Counted from the first letter of the stretch, positions 1 through 15,400 are shown. The stretch: 64,000 nt of DNA from Panagrolaimus kolymaensis (GCA_028622995.1 JAJQJQ010000025.1:3286001-3350000); one strand, 5' to 3'. Numbers and translations: made by a program. The notes: a model not told the origin generated them from the sequence alone.

Positions 1-3000
1 CCATCATATCATCATAGTCATCGTTCGTTTTCATTATACATACATATTCCATTAAAAGCCATTAATATTATTTGAGCGATACTTTTTTTTTTCAAACAAC
101 ACAAAACTATCCTCAAACAATGTTTTTTTTTCTCTCGAAAATCTTCCAAACAAATGAGCCCTTTCTCGCGTATACTTTTATTTTATATTTATTTCCAAAT
201 GAATTGAGAAAAACGAGAAAATTGGTGTATTTGAAGAAATGAGAGAAAAGAGAAATAGAAAAAGAAAAAAGTTTTTTTTTGATTGGTGTGTCGAGGAACA
301 ATAGATTTGTTTTTACGCCATTTTTATAATTTTTTTTCATCATTGCTTCTTTTACCTTTTTAATATTATATATTTTTTATTTTCAATGAGTTATTTGCCT
401 ATGATGCTTGTTTAAAGTAAAGTTTTTTTATTTTTTGAAAGAAAAGAAAAATTGAAAAGGTAAAAATATAAAATCAAGGCAAATTGAAAAAGAAAAAATC
501 ATCAAAAAAATTGAGGCAATGTTTTATGACTTAATAGAGGGGTATTTTAATGTAAATAATACCCCTTCTTTTTGAAAGAATAAAAAATTAAAGAAAGAAA
601 ATTGGTTGAGAAAATGAGAAATGGAAAAAATCGTAATTTTTTAAGGACAAAAATTTTAGAGTGACAGTAACAAAATACGAGCACTAATTTGCACAACTTC
701 ATTACTATCCCTTTTGCATAAACTTTTAAAACAAAAGAAAAAAAGCAAGAAAATGAGCAAATTAAGTAAAAATTTTCATGAATAAGGAAATCACAAATTC
801 AAATGAAGTTAAAAAGTATCGCAAAAAAGTTTTAATTTTACGAGTAGTCTCGGTGCTAAAAAAAACAAAACCTTGACATCACCAAAAAGTCAGAAAACTA
901 TTAACTAAGAAATAATAATAATAATACAAAAGCACAAGGATTTAAAGCGCAGTCAATCATGACTAAAAACCTCTTTTTTGTAATTCATAAACGATCGTCA
1001 TCATTATTTTCATCAACAGCAGCAAATAAATAAATAGCCTTGATTTGGTTTAATTCATTGTCACAAAAGAGTATATTTTATAATTCTAGAAATAAAAAAA
1101 ACTAACACCCGAAATGAATTTTAAAAAAAAAGTTTTGCGAAAGAAATAAGCCTTTTATGATTTTTCATTTTCTCTCATTGAAATCAAATTATTTAAGCGA
1201 TTAATCTTGTGTGCATTGTTAACACTCCTCTCAAACATATACATACATATTTTTTCGTATCCTCAAAAAAATCTTTTTTAATAATAATAAACAAGTTCGC
1301 AAATTTTCTGATGAATTTTTAAAAAGAAAGAAATGATAGTAACTAAAAAAAATTGGTTGATGACAGAAAAAAAAAAGCGACAGTAACAAGAGTTCGACAA
1401 TAATTTTCGAAAATCAATCACTATCCTATTTCTTTTGTTTAAAAATTAATATTTTAAAATTCACAAATTTCAAAGATTTCATTATCTCAAAAAAAATATT
1501 TAAAGACCACCTGCAAAGACAATAGGTTAAAATGGTATAATAGTTTTTAAATTCTTAAAGGTTGCATGTTGACTTTCAAATGAAAACATTTAAAGGGAAA
1601 AAAAGTGATTTAAATTTGACATTTGGTGAGAAATTGGTTAATTTTTTGAAATAAAATTTAGAGTAAACAATGAAAAATAAAAAAAAAGATTTTGTTCCTT
1701 GGGAAAATTAAAATAAAGAAGAAATAGTAATGGAAGGAAGGCAATAATTCGCAAAAATTGTTACTATCACGATAGAAGGAAATTTTTGAAAAAAAAACGA
1801 AAAAAGCAATAACAAATTCATGGAATTTACAAAAAAGCTCGATAACAGTAACTGTTTGATTACTAAGGTGACAAAATTATTGATCTCCAAAAGATACAGT
1901 AACAATATGTGAGCAATATTTAGAAATGATTTGTTACTATCATTAAAATTTTTAGTTTCAAAAAGGAATTAAAAAAAAGAATGGATGACAATTTTTTTTA
2001 ATTTAACAAATTGACTTGACTCTCTTTCATTATTTTTTTATTATTTCAAAAAAAAGTGTGAAAAATAAACGATTAAAGCATTAATGTTTCAAACAATAGT
2101 CTCATTTCTTTTTTCTTTTTTTGGAAAAATAAAGAGAAAATAAAAAATTATAAGTGGTTTCGTTTATTTAACTCCTGCTGGTTTGTGGAGGTCTCTCTTC
2201 ATCATTATTATTCTTCTCGTGTTGTCCTTCTTCCTTTTCTTCTCCCGCGAAACGACGATGGATGGATGCGAGCGATGGTTGTTTGGGAAAAAGAAAGGTT
2301 GCATCGTCGTCTGCTTTGCCCGCAAGACTCATTTCCATAAATGAGAAGAAAAAGAAGAATAATAAAATAAAAAAAGTGAAACAATAGCCCAAAAAAATAA
2401 TAAATGGAGGAAGGAAGAGTCAATTCATTTTTGGGCTTTCGCTGTTGTCATTGTTGGACTTTTTTTTATTCAAGCGCGCCGGCAAAAGCAGGAGTAGTGG
2501 GCGCTCAATTTCACCTTGGCTATTGTTTTTCTATGAACCTTTTATGAGAAGAAAAAAAATGGAATAATAAAATATACCTTTTTTCATTTATTTAAAAAAA
2601 GAAAAAAGATGGATCCCATTTTTAGAATAATAAAATTGAGATGAGACAATATAGTGAATATCATAAAAAGAAAATAGAGAAGCGATTATTTATTATTAAT
2701 TTAAAAAACCATAAGCAAAAATAAATGAAACTCAAAGTGAAGCCCTACACAGTGTCTCACAAAAAAAAAATGGAAAAAAATTTGTCCTTGTATTTGGCGC
2801 GTTGCTTCTGCTTTTTTTTGCAATAATAATGTTTTTAGTTTTTAAAAAATGTGGTTGTTTGGTGTGTGCTTTGATATGTAAATTTAAAGATGGCATTGAG
2901 AAATATAGAGGGAGATTCATTTAGTATGATGATTAATTTTTTTTTGTGGAATATATTTTTATTATTCCTCTCTTTTTTTGTTTTGTTTGAAAAAAAAATG

Positions 3001-3449
3001 GCATGGAGATGCCAAAAAAAAAGAGATTTGATACACCTGTGAAAAAAAGACAATGGGAAAAATGAAATAAAAAAAGATGGTTGGTGGTTGATTTAATTTG
3101 AATTTAAAATTAACCTTTTTCAAAAGGAAAAAAAATTGACTTTGGATATGAATTTTCAAAAAATATTATAAAAAGTATTAATGGGCTTTTTTATTAACCT
3201 TGAGAGCATTAAAAAAAGAAGAAGAAGAAAGGATACTGTAGAAGAAAAAAAATTAAAGCATTTATAAAAATAGAAAATTTGTTAATTTTCCGGATCAAAA
3301 TAAGTCATAAATTCAGATATTAACTATCACTCTTTTAATTTTTTTATTTTGCTAAAATTCATATGTTTCTTTTGCGCAACAAAAAAAAACAAAGCTGTTA
3401 TTTTTCAAATTTGCATATCGTGTCAAAAAATAAAAATGCCAAAACCAAC
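1..3449. other. Non-coding AT-rich DNA, probably a further intron of the zfh-2-like gene
   Basis: I see no coding exon here. The last exon I can thread of the minus-strand zinc-finger gene ends at 3450 with a GTTGGT donor in phase 0, so this stretch is most likely intron leading to further exons (the expected homeodomain part) off the left edge. It holds four copies of the 47-bp palindrome described separately (663-709, 1379-1425, 1723-1768, 1895-1941). Short open frames here are rich in Phe/Leu/Lys/Ile, as expected of poly-A/T DNA by chance. Confidence 0.6.
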
Positions 3450-6400
3450 CTTTTCAATTTCTGAATTTGTTGAAGGCAAAACTAATTCACCAATACTTTT
3501 TTGAATCACTCCTCCGGGTTGTTCACTCACGGGAAGGGCTGCATCAACTTCACCTGAAGCTACAAGTTCAGATAATTTTCCAATTCTTGTTTGATGTGCC
3601 ACACTTCTCAAATGAATATCAAGTGTGGAACCTTGGCCATAACTTAATTGACACACATTGCATTTATATGGTTTTTTGCTGCATTCATTATTTGTTGTTC
3701 CATTTTTAGGAATTTTTGATAACATTGAAAGCACTTGTTCATTCAATTGTTGCCCAAGTTTGCCCGTGCTTTGTTCCTCCAAAAATTTCTTTGCTCGATG
3801 TAAATGTTCGATGGAATAAATATGAGATTGTAAATTAGTTCGATCTTCAAAAGTTTGAGAACAAATTGAACAATAATTATCTTTAATCGTGTCAGGATGA
3901 GGAATATCATGTTTATTTGCTAAATGATTTCTCAAGGATTGAACACTTTTAAATGATCGATTACATCGGGTGCATTTATGACTGCAATCAAAAATATGCT
4001 TCAGCGAATGTTTTTGAAGTCCATCATTTGTTCGAAAAACCATTGGACAAAATGTGCAATGAAATTTGTATATTGTCGTTGTTGCTGTTGTTGTTGTTGT
4101 GGTCGTCGATGATGGTGGTGGTGGTGGAATGGCAGCAGCAGAATCACTAAAAAAAATTGATAGGAAATTATAAAAGTGTAATTCGGTAAAGATCTGAAGA
4201 AAAAAAATGGGAGAGTAACACAATGAAGAAAAATAATCGTTAAAATTTGATTATTCTTTTTTATTTTTTTGAAAATGCTTTAATATGGAATAGATACATT
4301 ATCGTAAAAGATTTAAAAAATTTGGGCAAATAACAAAAAATCTAAATAAACAAATGCAAGTGACTTTCTTCGACAAATTACTGCTCAATTTTGAATACTC
4401 TCACCGTAACTTTTTAGTAGCGATAAACTCACTTTTCATTTCCAATATCATTGGAGGCCATAAGTTTCTTTGCAACTTCAAAGGTAATTTTATGATCATC
4501 CAATAAATGGGCTTCCAAGGTCGATTTTTCTTTTGGTAAATCACAAAGTGGACATTTTATTTCTTCGATTTTGGAGTTTTGACTTTCATCGAGTGACTTA
4601 TTTGACTCGGCTGTTTCTGCAGATTTGAAACCATTCACAGAATGATTATATAAATGGCTTTGAAGTTCTTCAGTTGATACTGAAATAGAAAGATTGGTTA
4701 GCAAAAATATATAAAATGTAATAGTTCAAGAAAAAATTTGATAGTAACTATAACTTATAAAAAATTGCTGAAATTTATTACTCTCATCATTTTTTTCCTC
4801 GCATCAATCTAATTTGATATTTTTTAGGTATTTTGTACATACGTACACGAGCAATCAAAAACGTGATGTTGATGACTCTTAAAAAGCAAGAAAACGAAAA
4901 AACAATTAGCAATCATCGTTAATGGCGGCGGCGCATTTATTTCGCAATATAAGGCTTTTAATAGAAAAAAGAAAAGAAAAACATTCATTCCTTTTTTCCT
5001 TTCTCACTTTTAATTTGATCTACGCTTGATCTCAAATCATCATCATCAACAATATCGGTTGTCGTCGTCGGGGGCATAATCAAAATAAAAAAGCAACACT
5101 TTTCAATTTTTTTTTGTATTAGTTTATTAAGAGTCTAATGTGTGAAAGAAAAAAATACAAACACAAAGATCCTTCTTTCTTTTTTTTTACATTAGCGTAA
5201 TAATCATCAAATGAAGCAAAAAACTTCTTTGGCTACAGAAAAAAGCACCAAAAGGAAGTCTAAATTGACTGAGCGCAATTTTTAATAAATCTTAGTTCAT
5301 TCTGTGAAAGTAAGCAAATTTTAAAAAATATCGCTTGTTTTGAGTTACTATCATTTTTGAAAGCAATGTTTTTAAAATGTTCTTTACTATCTGGTAATTT
5401 TTCTTGACATTTTTTTATTTTTCCCCAACTTTTTTTGTGCAGACTTTTCATTTCCGAAAAAAACTAACTCTGTTTTTAATTTAATAGTTATTTCATAATA
5501 AAAAAAAATCAGGATTATTATTACTTCCATCACCTGCTACCAAAAAAAAGATTGTCGGCATTTCTCTTTTATTTATTTTTCTGTGTTCATTGAAGAAGCA
5601 ATTTGAGCAATTGCGGGAAATCAAAACTAATAGCTATTTTTTCTTTTCTTTTTTGTTTTGTGCAGCTCAGAAAAGGTTTGCCTTGCTGCTTTTTTTATTT
5701 TTATTTTCTTAAGCATTAAAGAAAGAAAAGAATAATAATGATCAGAAAAAATGATTATTGGCGTCGATTAAGAAAAAAAGGAAAATAAAAATAAAAAAAT
5801 GTATGTTTGTTAGTTTTTGATATTCCGAAAGATTATTAGGAAAAAAGGAAGTTTAATAAAAAAAATAATTGAGCGGGAAAAAGGAAGTATGATTCATACA
5901 AGCAAACGATCTATGATAGTAATTAAATTTTTGGTTTTATTGTTAAAAAAATCATACTATCATGAGAGTAATAAAAATAGGAAATTTATTGTAATTTTTG
6001 AGTTACTATCTTTTTTACAATAATATTTGTAAGTTTCTTTAGGAAATTTTTAAGTTAAAAATAAACATACCAGCCATGAAATCAGGGCATTGATCGCATT
6101 TTAAGCGAGCATCATTCATTTCAAACAATTGTATTAACTCCTCTTTATCCTCGGGTATCCAATCAATTAATGATTGAGAAGCATCAGGAGAAGCTGAAAT
6201 ATAACCAAAAGTTAAATAAAATCCAAAACCTTGATAATTTTATGAAAGCGATAGTAATCAAAAAATTAAAATTATCGAAATAAAAGTGTTACTGTCAAAC
6301 ATTGTTTATGGATGGAAAAAGTATAATAAAAGCCAAAGAAAAAAATATTTGTGTCAATTATATTTTTTAAAAAGCTCAAACAAAGACATTGCTTTTAAAG

Positions 6401-9400
6401 GGCAATCTTCCGTTGGTTAGTTGCCTTAGTCCAATTTGCAATCTTTTTTAGTTGCTTCCATTTTCTTTAGCAATTTTTTTTCCTTTTCCCTTTTTTGGTT
6501 GGTGTCAGAGCTTTAGCGAATTACTCCCGCGGGTGTTCCTTTCTCTCTCATTCTTCTTCTTATAAGTTGCGCTATTTTAGACAATTTCTTGAAGCCGCGC
6601 CGAAATGAGAGATGTTTAAATGGATGAAAAGTTTTTTTTCATAAAAAAAATTCCGTCATTTTTTTTTCTTAACGAACAAAGGATATAAAAATTTGATAAA
6701 CAAGAGTTTTTTGATTAACTAGCCTATGAGTCTCCAATAGAAAAGGAATTAATAATAATTGATGCTCATTTAGCAATAATTAAAAGTGATAGTAATTATT
6801 TTAAAACAATTCTTCCCAAAAAAAGAGTTACTATCAATGCTTGGATAGTAATAAAAATCTGCAAGTAATCGCCAAGATTAAATTACTATCATTTTTTATA
6901 AAATTAAATTAAGTTTTTTATGGCAATTCCTAAAATCAAGACCACTATGATTCTTCAATATTAGTCACTATTATCCGAACTCAAAATAAAGATAGTACAC
7001 AAAAAAACTCAAAGTTTCCAAGAAAATCTTACTGTCACATCTCAAAAATAATTTCTTTTCTAAAACTTTTAAAAAAAGCAATTTCTTTAACTTTCTTTCA
7101 TTTTTTTTTGCTCGTTTTCTTCGTTTGCGAATATATATATTTTTTTGTTTTGTTTTCTGTAAGCGGGGAATTATCAATAAGCAAGCAAAATGGCAATAGG
7201 CCTATTTACTTTTTTTGTTTGTTAAAAAAAATTGAAAGCAAAAAGGATTGAAACAAGCCTATCGGGAATTATTTGAGCAATTTTTCTCATAAAAAATGCT
7301 TTTCTTTTTTCTTTAAACAAAAATGAGCGAAAATATCTTCTTTTTTTTTGCTTGCGTTTTTATCGTTTGTCTTATTTTTTAGTTTTTTTTCTGTCAATTT
7401 TCATTCATTTTTGTGTTTTAAAAAATGCAAACGAGCACCAATATTTTTAAGAAGAAAAAAAATAAGACGCTAGCTATCTACTGAAGTTTTTGTTTTTCTT
7501 ACTGTGGTTTTTAGGGAGCATGAAAAAAAAAAGAAAATGAGAAAAGCTGATAAGAAAGTGACGCGTTTTTTTTAATTTCAAAATTAAAAAGCAAAGAAGA
7601 AAAATAATCGCGAATTTATTTTTTTTCATAACGACGAAGCTCAAGTTTTATTTTGGATTAAATATTTTTTGTTGATGAAGAGATAAACAAAAAAAGATGA
7701 CACGTCTCTTATCTGATCAATATTTATTATAGAAAAACATTCATGAGAGTAACATTATTTTAATATTTCTCATTTAATTTTGTTTACTATCTTTTACGAA
7801 AATAACTTATTTCTGACAATAAAAAATAAATTTTTGTTACTTTCTTTAAAACTTATTTACAGTAACTTAATCTTACAAAAAATCTCTTCTCTAAAAGATA
7901 GAAATGCAAACAAATTAATCAGGAGAAGTTCAAGGAAAAAAACATAGGAAGCAAAGTTAAAATTGAAGACAAAAAGAATAATGTCTTAAAAACTTCCAAA
8001 AAAAATTTTTAAAGAAAAGGATAAAGTGCCACGATAACTTAGACTTCAAAAGATAAATGTATGGAATCCATTTGGGGTTAAAAAATTTAGGAAAAAAATA
8101 AAACAAAAAACGTCAAATGAGGAATTATACATACATATTTGTGAGAAGAGGAAGATGTGTATGACTTGATAGTAACGGAAGAAATAGAAGCCAATTTGAT
8201 AAAAGAAAATTTACTGTAAAAATTTGTAAAAAAGGCAAAATGCAAAAATGATAGTAAATAAATTTAGAGAATAATTGACAAATATGTGTTACTTGCTGGA
8301 CCGTAACACAAAATTTTAAAATACCGCTAATGTTTAGTTACTATTGTTCTTGCTATTTTCTTGAAATAACTTGATTTTCATTTTATCAATAAAAACAGCT
8401 TCCAACTTTTTTCAAACTGAAAACTTGATGCAACAACTAACTAAATTCAAGATAATGAATCTCTGTTTTGCTTATTTTATCCCTCATTTAAAAGAGTCAA
8501 TCCACAAATAAATAAATGCCAATCGAAGATGCTTGTTTAAAAAAAGCCATTGCTTTAACAAACTCGTTAAGTAAATTTTTCTCTCTCAATTTTATTTTTT
8601 CGAATAACTTCGAATTTAGGAAACATTTATTTAAAGAAGGCGAAAAACTTTTTTTTATTGAAAATGAGCAAGAAAAACTGCTAATGGGTCATCATCGTCG
8701 GCTGCTTTTTTTGCTTGCTTCATTTTCTCGCTCATTTGCGTTCATTTTTCTAAAAACACAACAAGAAAAAAAAGTTAGTTAGTTCATTTAGGAAAAGAAA
8801 AAAGCATATCTTTTTTGGAAATCGTTAAGAAAAAGCTTTAAAAGCATCCTCTATTTAAATTTCTTCCTCCATCAAAAAAAAGTTTTTGCTGCCGCCGATG
8901 TAATTGTGGCCATTGCGCATCCAAAGAAAGCAAACAAGCAAGCAACAAGCTGCCTTCTAGAATGCAAAAAAAGAGATGGATGCCAATTAGACGCAATCAA
9001 ACTCATTCATTTTCATTTCTTCGCTTTTGCATTCCCTTCTCTTTTGGAACTTAAGTTTTTGACTTGAAAAAAAAATGAAAATGAGAGTTAAAAATAAAAG
9101 CAAATATAAGAAAAAATTAGAAAATTGAATGAAAGTGAAAAAGCAAAAGTTAAAAACAGATTTTCTCAAATTAAAAAAGCACCCAAGAAAAAAAGTGTGT
9201 ATAAAGTTATCTTTTTTATTTTTTTTTTCAAAGGAAAAGCAAAAAAAACATATGGTATTGTTTTCAATTAGTTGTCATTAACTAAAAAAAGAAAAATGAG
9301 GGCGGCGGCTGGTGGCAGAGATATATAAATGAGAGTAACAGAAAATGTCATAATATCGCCAAAATTTAATTACTATCATACAATTAATTTCCGGTAGATA

Positions 9401-12400
9401 AGAACTTGTGTAAAGTTGTAAAGTTTGGAAAAAATAATATTCACGAAAAAGCAGCATAAAAATTAGTTAAATTTATGGATGAAATAAATGAAGGCAGCTT
9501 TATCTTTCTCATCCTCGTTAGTTTTTTTAAACATAAAACCAAAAAGAAAAAGGCGTAACTCGTTAGATGAAATGCTAATTTACTGACATCCTTCCTCCTC
9601 ATTTATTTCTTTCTCCTCTTTCTTTGAAAAAATGAAAAGCTTTTTTAGTTTTAACAAATCTCCCTAAAAATAAATGTCCTAATTGCAATTGGCAAAAAAA
9701 AAGATGCTGCTGTTTTTAAAAGAGTCTTTAGTTTTGCAAAAAAAATTTTAAACTGAAACTAAACTTTGAAAATTAATGAAAAAGAGCTGCATTTTTTTGA
9801 AGAGTACAATTTTAATTTTCCAAGCGTCAATGACAGTAAATCTAAAAATGCGAAATTTTGCCCGAAAAAACATAACAATCACTTCAAAAAGCTTTTTATG
9901 ATAGTAATACAATATTGCAAAAAACTTTCCATAATAATTACTATCTTAGATTTCGAGTCGTTCATTGATTGTGAAATACTTAAGTCTAAAAGCTATCGAA
10001 CGATGTCATCAGTTTCAAACCCACACTGAACTTGATCCTTTAACTCACTCATTTTTTAAAGAACAAAGAAAGAAATGTTTTACATAGAAAATGAATTAGT
10101 CAAATGAGTGAAGTCTTTCTTTTTTTTGAGGATGAAAAAAAATTTCGCGCCAAATGGGACAACGCCATTATACTGGTAACGAGGAGAAAGAGGGAAGTCA
10201 ATTAATCAAAAAACAAAAAAACCTTTTTTTCCTCAAACAACGAAAACGAAATCTTAAACGACGACAACACAAAAAAAAAAGATATGCCAAAGTGTCTTTT
10301 TCAACAAGTAATAAAACAAGCAAAAAAGAAAAGAAGACAAAGTGAAAATGTGTTAATTTAGAGAGGACAAATTAATTCATTTTTGGAGAGAACAAAAAAT
10401 AAAGCAATATGGCTCTAATATGATCAGGAAAATATAGAGAAAAAAATAAAGTAATCTGATCAAAAAAAAATTCATGTTTTTATATAATTTTTTAGAATTT
10501 TAACAAAGTCGATTGAATAAAGAAAAATCCAACTATAAAAAAGTTTTAAAAAAGCTTCTAAAAGTCAAAAAAAGGAGTTTAAAAAATGGCAAAGGTTTAT
10601 TTTTTTAGGAGTCTAAAAATTGCTTTGCTTTCCTAACTTCATGACTAAAAATTTTTACGCTCATTACATTGCAAAACAAATTACTGTAACATCCTTTTGT
10701 AAGCAGCTACCTTTCTTTCCTCTTCTCTTTTTTTTCTTCATTTCTTAATAACAACTATCAAAATAATAAATGCAATAAAAAAATAGTGCGCTACTATTCT
10801 TCCTTATTATTTGATTTGCTTTGCATTCAAAAAAAGTTTCCTCATTTTGCTTTTCTCTTTTTTTAATAATGTTTTATTTTAATTCAAATTGTATTATTAT
10901 TACTTTCTTTGATTCTTTTGATTTTTCATTTCCTTTGATTTTTGCCTTCTCGATTATATATTTTTTGCTTTTACCATCAAATCAAAAAAAAATATGTTCG
11001 AACAAAAGATGCGCAAAAAGAAAAAAAGAAAATAAACATATAACTAACAACAAACAAAAAACTCCTTTACTCATTTGCTTATTATTTTTGGCGTTCTTTA
11101 TTATTTTTTTCTTTGCGGTTGGTTGTAAAAGAAAAGCATCCGATAGATTGCTTGCTTGCTTTTAATATATATATTTTTTTTAACGCCTGCTTTCTCTCTT
11201 CTCTTTTTCTCCCGCTTAGTCTCGCTTTGCTTTGCCTCAAACAATAGCGATGGATGATATTAATCGCATATATTTGAGTGAGAAAAGGAGAAACGCGCAC
11301 TTGCATAAACTTTATTTTTCTATTGCATTTTTGATTATTATTTCCTCATATTTCCTTTTTGTTGCCGCTTTTGATGTGGGTTTTTTTGTTTTTTGATATT
11401 AATGCTTATTGACGACGACAGCTGTAAATTAAACCAAAAAGTGTTCAAAAAAATGAGTGAGAGAAAACTTAATTTTTAAGCAAGTCGATTGTCTTTTTTC
11501 GAAACTCACAAGAAAATGCTTCAAACTCAAAAAGAAAGATAGTAATCAAAAATAGCAAAAATTTGTTAGAACAGTGTTACTTACTCTCATTTTGCAATAA
11601 AAAAAAAGTCTTACCTTTCTTTTTTGTTCAAATATTAAACTTTCAGTATTGTTTTTTAATTCCTAATTTTGCGGTCAAAATTATTACCTAATATTTTCTT
11701 TTTTTGTCCTTGCTTACGCGCAAAATATTATTTATTATAACAAGATCCATTATTTTTTCTTCTTTCTTCGCGGATTTTCAATAACCCTTTTTTTCTCACC
11801 TTACCTCGATTGTTTTCTCAAGAAAGTGTGAAAAAAGAAAAGAAAATTAGCGTTCAAAACAAACAATAAAAAAATAAATAAAGAAAGAATCGTTTATGCC
11901 TTTGACAACATTGTCATCATTGGCGGCGGCGGCGACCGGCGGCTTTTACAGTTTTTTCAAACGCGCACACACACAAACCTTTACACCGGAAATCGAAGAA
12001 AGAAAAAATAAGCCAAAAAAAGCTTTGATTGTGCTTTTTCTTAAATTGCCATGTTAAAAATAATAAAGGTAAACCAAAGAGAGAGAAAAAAAAAATGGCG
12101 ATGAAATTATTCAACCGTAATTAATTAAAAAAATAAATCAAATGAAAAAATAAAAGCTTTTACGGTAATGAAAAAAGGTGGGAAGAGAATAATGGAAAGA
12201 AAAATATTATTATTGTCGAAAATTGATTACTTTCACATTTTCTTTTCACGGTAACAAAAAAGGATTTTATCATGATAGTAATAAATATTTGACAATATTA
12301 AACGCTTTTGCATTACTATCACTTGTGATTATTTTTGAATTATAAACTTAAACTCCACTCATTTTATGCTTCATTAAAAGTAAAGTCTATGGAAAATGAA

Positions 12401-15400
12401 AAATCCTTTTAACCAATTTTAACCCAAAAATAAATAAAATGTAAGCAAGCAATTTGCGTCATTTTCTTCAACCTTCAAAAGAATGGAGAACGACAAATAA
12501 TAATAATAATAAAAATAAAATAATGGTCCAAGAAAGAAAGACTCTCATTCTCGAACCTTAACAAGCTTTGAGGTGAAGCAAAGCAGCGACAAAAAGAAAA
12601 AAGCAATTTGGGCAATTGTCAAAAAAGGTGTGAAATTGGTCGGACTTTAAAAACATTAAAAAATATTTAAGGCATTAGAAAATTGAAAAATGAAAAGCAT
12701 TTAACAAAGCCATGAAAATATTTTTTTCAAAGCTAGCAACTAATAATTTCCTATCGTGGCTTTTTTTTACACAGAGAATGAATTTTTTTAGACACCGTCG
12801 TCGTAGTTGTAGTTGTTGAAAAATTTGTAATAACACAAATGAAAATGAAATCAAAATGACGGAAATGAAAAAAAAGAATTTTGTTTTCAATTTTATTTTT
12901 ATTTTTTTTCGATAATGCTTAATGTTTTTTTTTGAGAAATTTTTAGCGAGAAAAAAAAGTTTTGGTTGGTTGGTTAGTTTAATTTTTATGGTTATTATTA
13001 TTATTACGGTGGCGAAAGCTTTTTTAGGGAAAGAAAAGCAATTAAAAGGTTAGCGAAGCGTAAAAAAAAGGTGAAAAGAGAGTAACAACTTTTAAACAAT
13101 AATTTGTTATTTTTGATTACTGTCTCGATTTATTTAAGGCTAAATTTTTTTTTAAATAAAAAAGTAACTCATTTGCTTTGTTTTTATTTTTTTTCTCTCG
13201 CAAGCAGCATTGGCGCCAGGATGGCACAGAAATGATATGAAAACATTATAAGCGCTGTATTTTCTTTGATTTTAATCGCAAAAGTTATTATTTTTTTGTA
13301 CATTCGTTTAAAAAGCAGGAAACTATTTTTGTATTTGATTTTTAATAAAAAAAATTTAAGGGAAATTATTGCTTGTAAATTATGAAAGTAACAATTTTTG
13401 GACGATGTTTTACAGTATTTGATTACTCTCAGAAATTTTTTTAATGCAATTAAAACAAGTTTTTGCTTACTCTCTTCTTTCTTTCAAAAAAAGTTGGTGT
13501 TGTGCACTAACAGTCAATTCTCTGATTGTCTGGACAACATTTGAAAAACTTTTTTGGTTTTTCATAAATAAAAAAATTAAATCAAATTAAAAAATGGATG
13601 AAAATGAATTATGGGAAAACGAAGTCATAATAAATCATTTCATTTTGGAAAATAAAAATGATGATGACTCCTGCTGAGATTTTTGCTTTCTGCCGAAAAA
13701 GGACTTCTTTCTTTATCAAAAAAATAAAATAAAATTGAAAAGAAACAATGTGAGAAAATAAAATAAATAACCGTTTCAAATAAGTCAAAAAAGGAGAGTA
13801 AATTAAAAAAAAGTCATAAAATCAACTTTGTGCGAAAATGAGAAAAAAATAGGATTAAGAATGGAGAAAAATTAATGGAAATTTATAAAAGTTTGAAGGA
13901 CAGTAAACGAAGTTGTGAAAATATCGTAAAAAGTTGATTACTATCGCTTTCATAAAAGAGGAGTAAAAAAAACTGTAAAAGTTTTAGCTAACCTGAATAT
14001 GCCAAATCATGTTCTTGTAAATGATCTAAAAAAAATTAAAATCAATGAAACCGAAATTCGTGAAAGTGGTTTGGTAAAAAATTTTTCAATTACCAAAATG
14101 TGTTTTGCCTCGGTCAAATATTTTGGATTAAAAACTCTTACCAATGGCCATATCTTCCATATTTGTTGAGAAATCGCATTTTAAACATTGATAACTTGAT
14201 TCCTCATTACCGCAACAAAACGATTCAAAAGATAAATCCATTGCGCCTTCAAATTCGTCTTCACCACCGTGAAAACCTCCACCTCCAAAAACCGCTGAAG
14301 CAATGGCAGCTACGGATGAATTTGAATGAATAAAATTAGTTCGATTTAAATGTGAATTTGATTCACAATGTTCACGAATGCTTTCGTTTCTTAAAAAAAA
14401 GATTTAATTTAGAGCAACAAAATCAAATATAATATTTTTTTAAAATTTAGGTCTCGCAGAAATCACAACATTTCGGTTTAATTAAGCTCGAAATAATATT
14501 AGCCTAATTACTCTTCTTTTCACCAATTAAAATATACACGGTAACAAACAAAACAAAAAAAAGGCGGGTAGTTTGTTTGCTGCTCATTGGACGTTCATTC
14601 GTTAACTTTTTTTCGAAAATGAGAGAAAAAGAAAAAAGACAGCAGAAAAAGGAAGAAAAAAAGCGGAAGGTTGCTGCTTGCTCTTGCTTAGTTTTTCTTT
14701 TATTTTCTTTGTGTTTTAGTTTTTAATAAAAAAAATAGCGAGCGAAATACGAAAAAGAAATTGAAATGACTTGGGGCGTTTACTTTTTTTTAAATATTTT
14801 TCTTTCATTTGCGCTTGAACAATTACAACCAATTTCTTATTTTCTATATAAATATTATATTTTGACGCCTTTTCTCTTTTTTTCGCGCCTATAAGCAATT
14901 AACGCTTTTTTTTTTCTATTCTTTCTTACTTTCTCGCTCATATTTTATTTTTAATGAAAAAAAAACTAATTTTACTGTATTTTCATTAAAAAAAATAGGC
15001 GTGAGTTTTCTAAGATACGTGGAAGGAGATCAAAAATTCAAAAACGTTGATGATCAACAAGTGTATCATTTTTTTGGCCCATCAAAACATAAAAAACGGA
15101 AGTACTTGAACTTTTAAATAGAAATAATAATTATTATTTTATTCATTTAATCTCTGTTTTGGAAAAAGAGTTGGAAAAAGAAGGTAACCTCTCTTTTTTT
15201 TATTTCTTGAAGGACTGTATTTTGTTTCTCAAAAGAAAAAATAAATTGACCTTGAAGGAGAAAGAAAAGGTGGAGGAAGGTTGGATACGTGACAAAAAAA
15301 AATTCATGAATTAAAAAAAAATATTGTAGCCAAATAATGATGGGTTCACAAAAATAAATGGCCATATGTATGTATGTTTGGGTACATACTTCCATTCTCA

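Larger units (their letters stand above)
6194..13992. other. 7.8-kb zfh-2 intron, no gene inside
   Basis: Low-complexity A/T-rich intron sequence with at least 14 palindrome copies. I found no second gene in it. It separates a 33-base micro-exon (14025-13993) from the exon at 6193-6071. Confidence 0.7.

Noticed and set aside
9766..10029. 87-codon plus-strand open frame
   Set aside because: Runs through a copy of the 47-bp palindrome inside a zfh-2 intron; composition is that of the intron.
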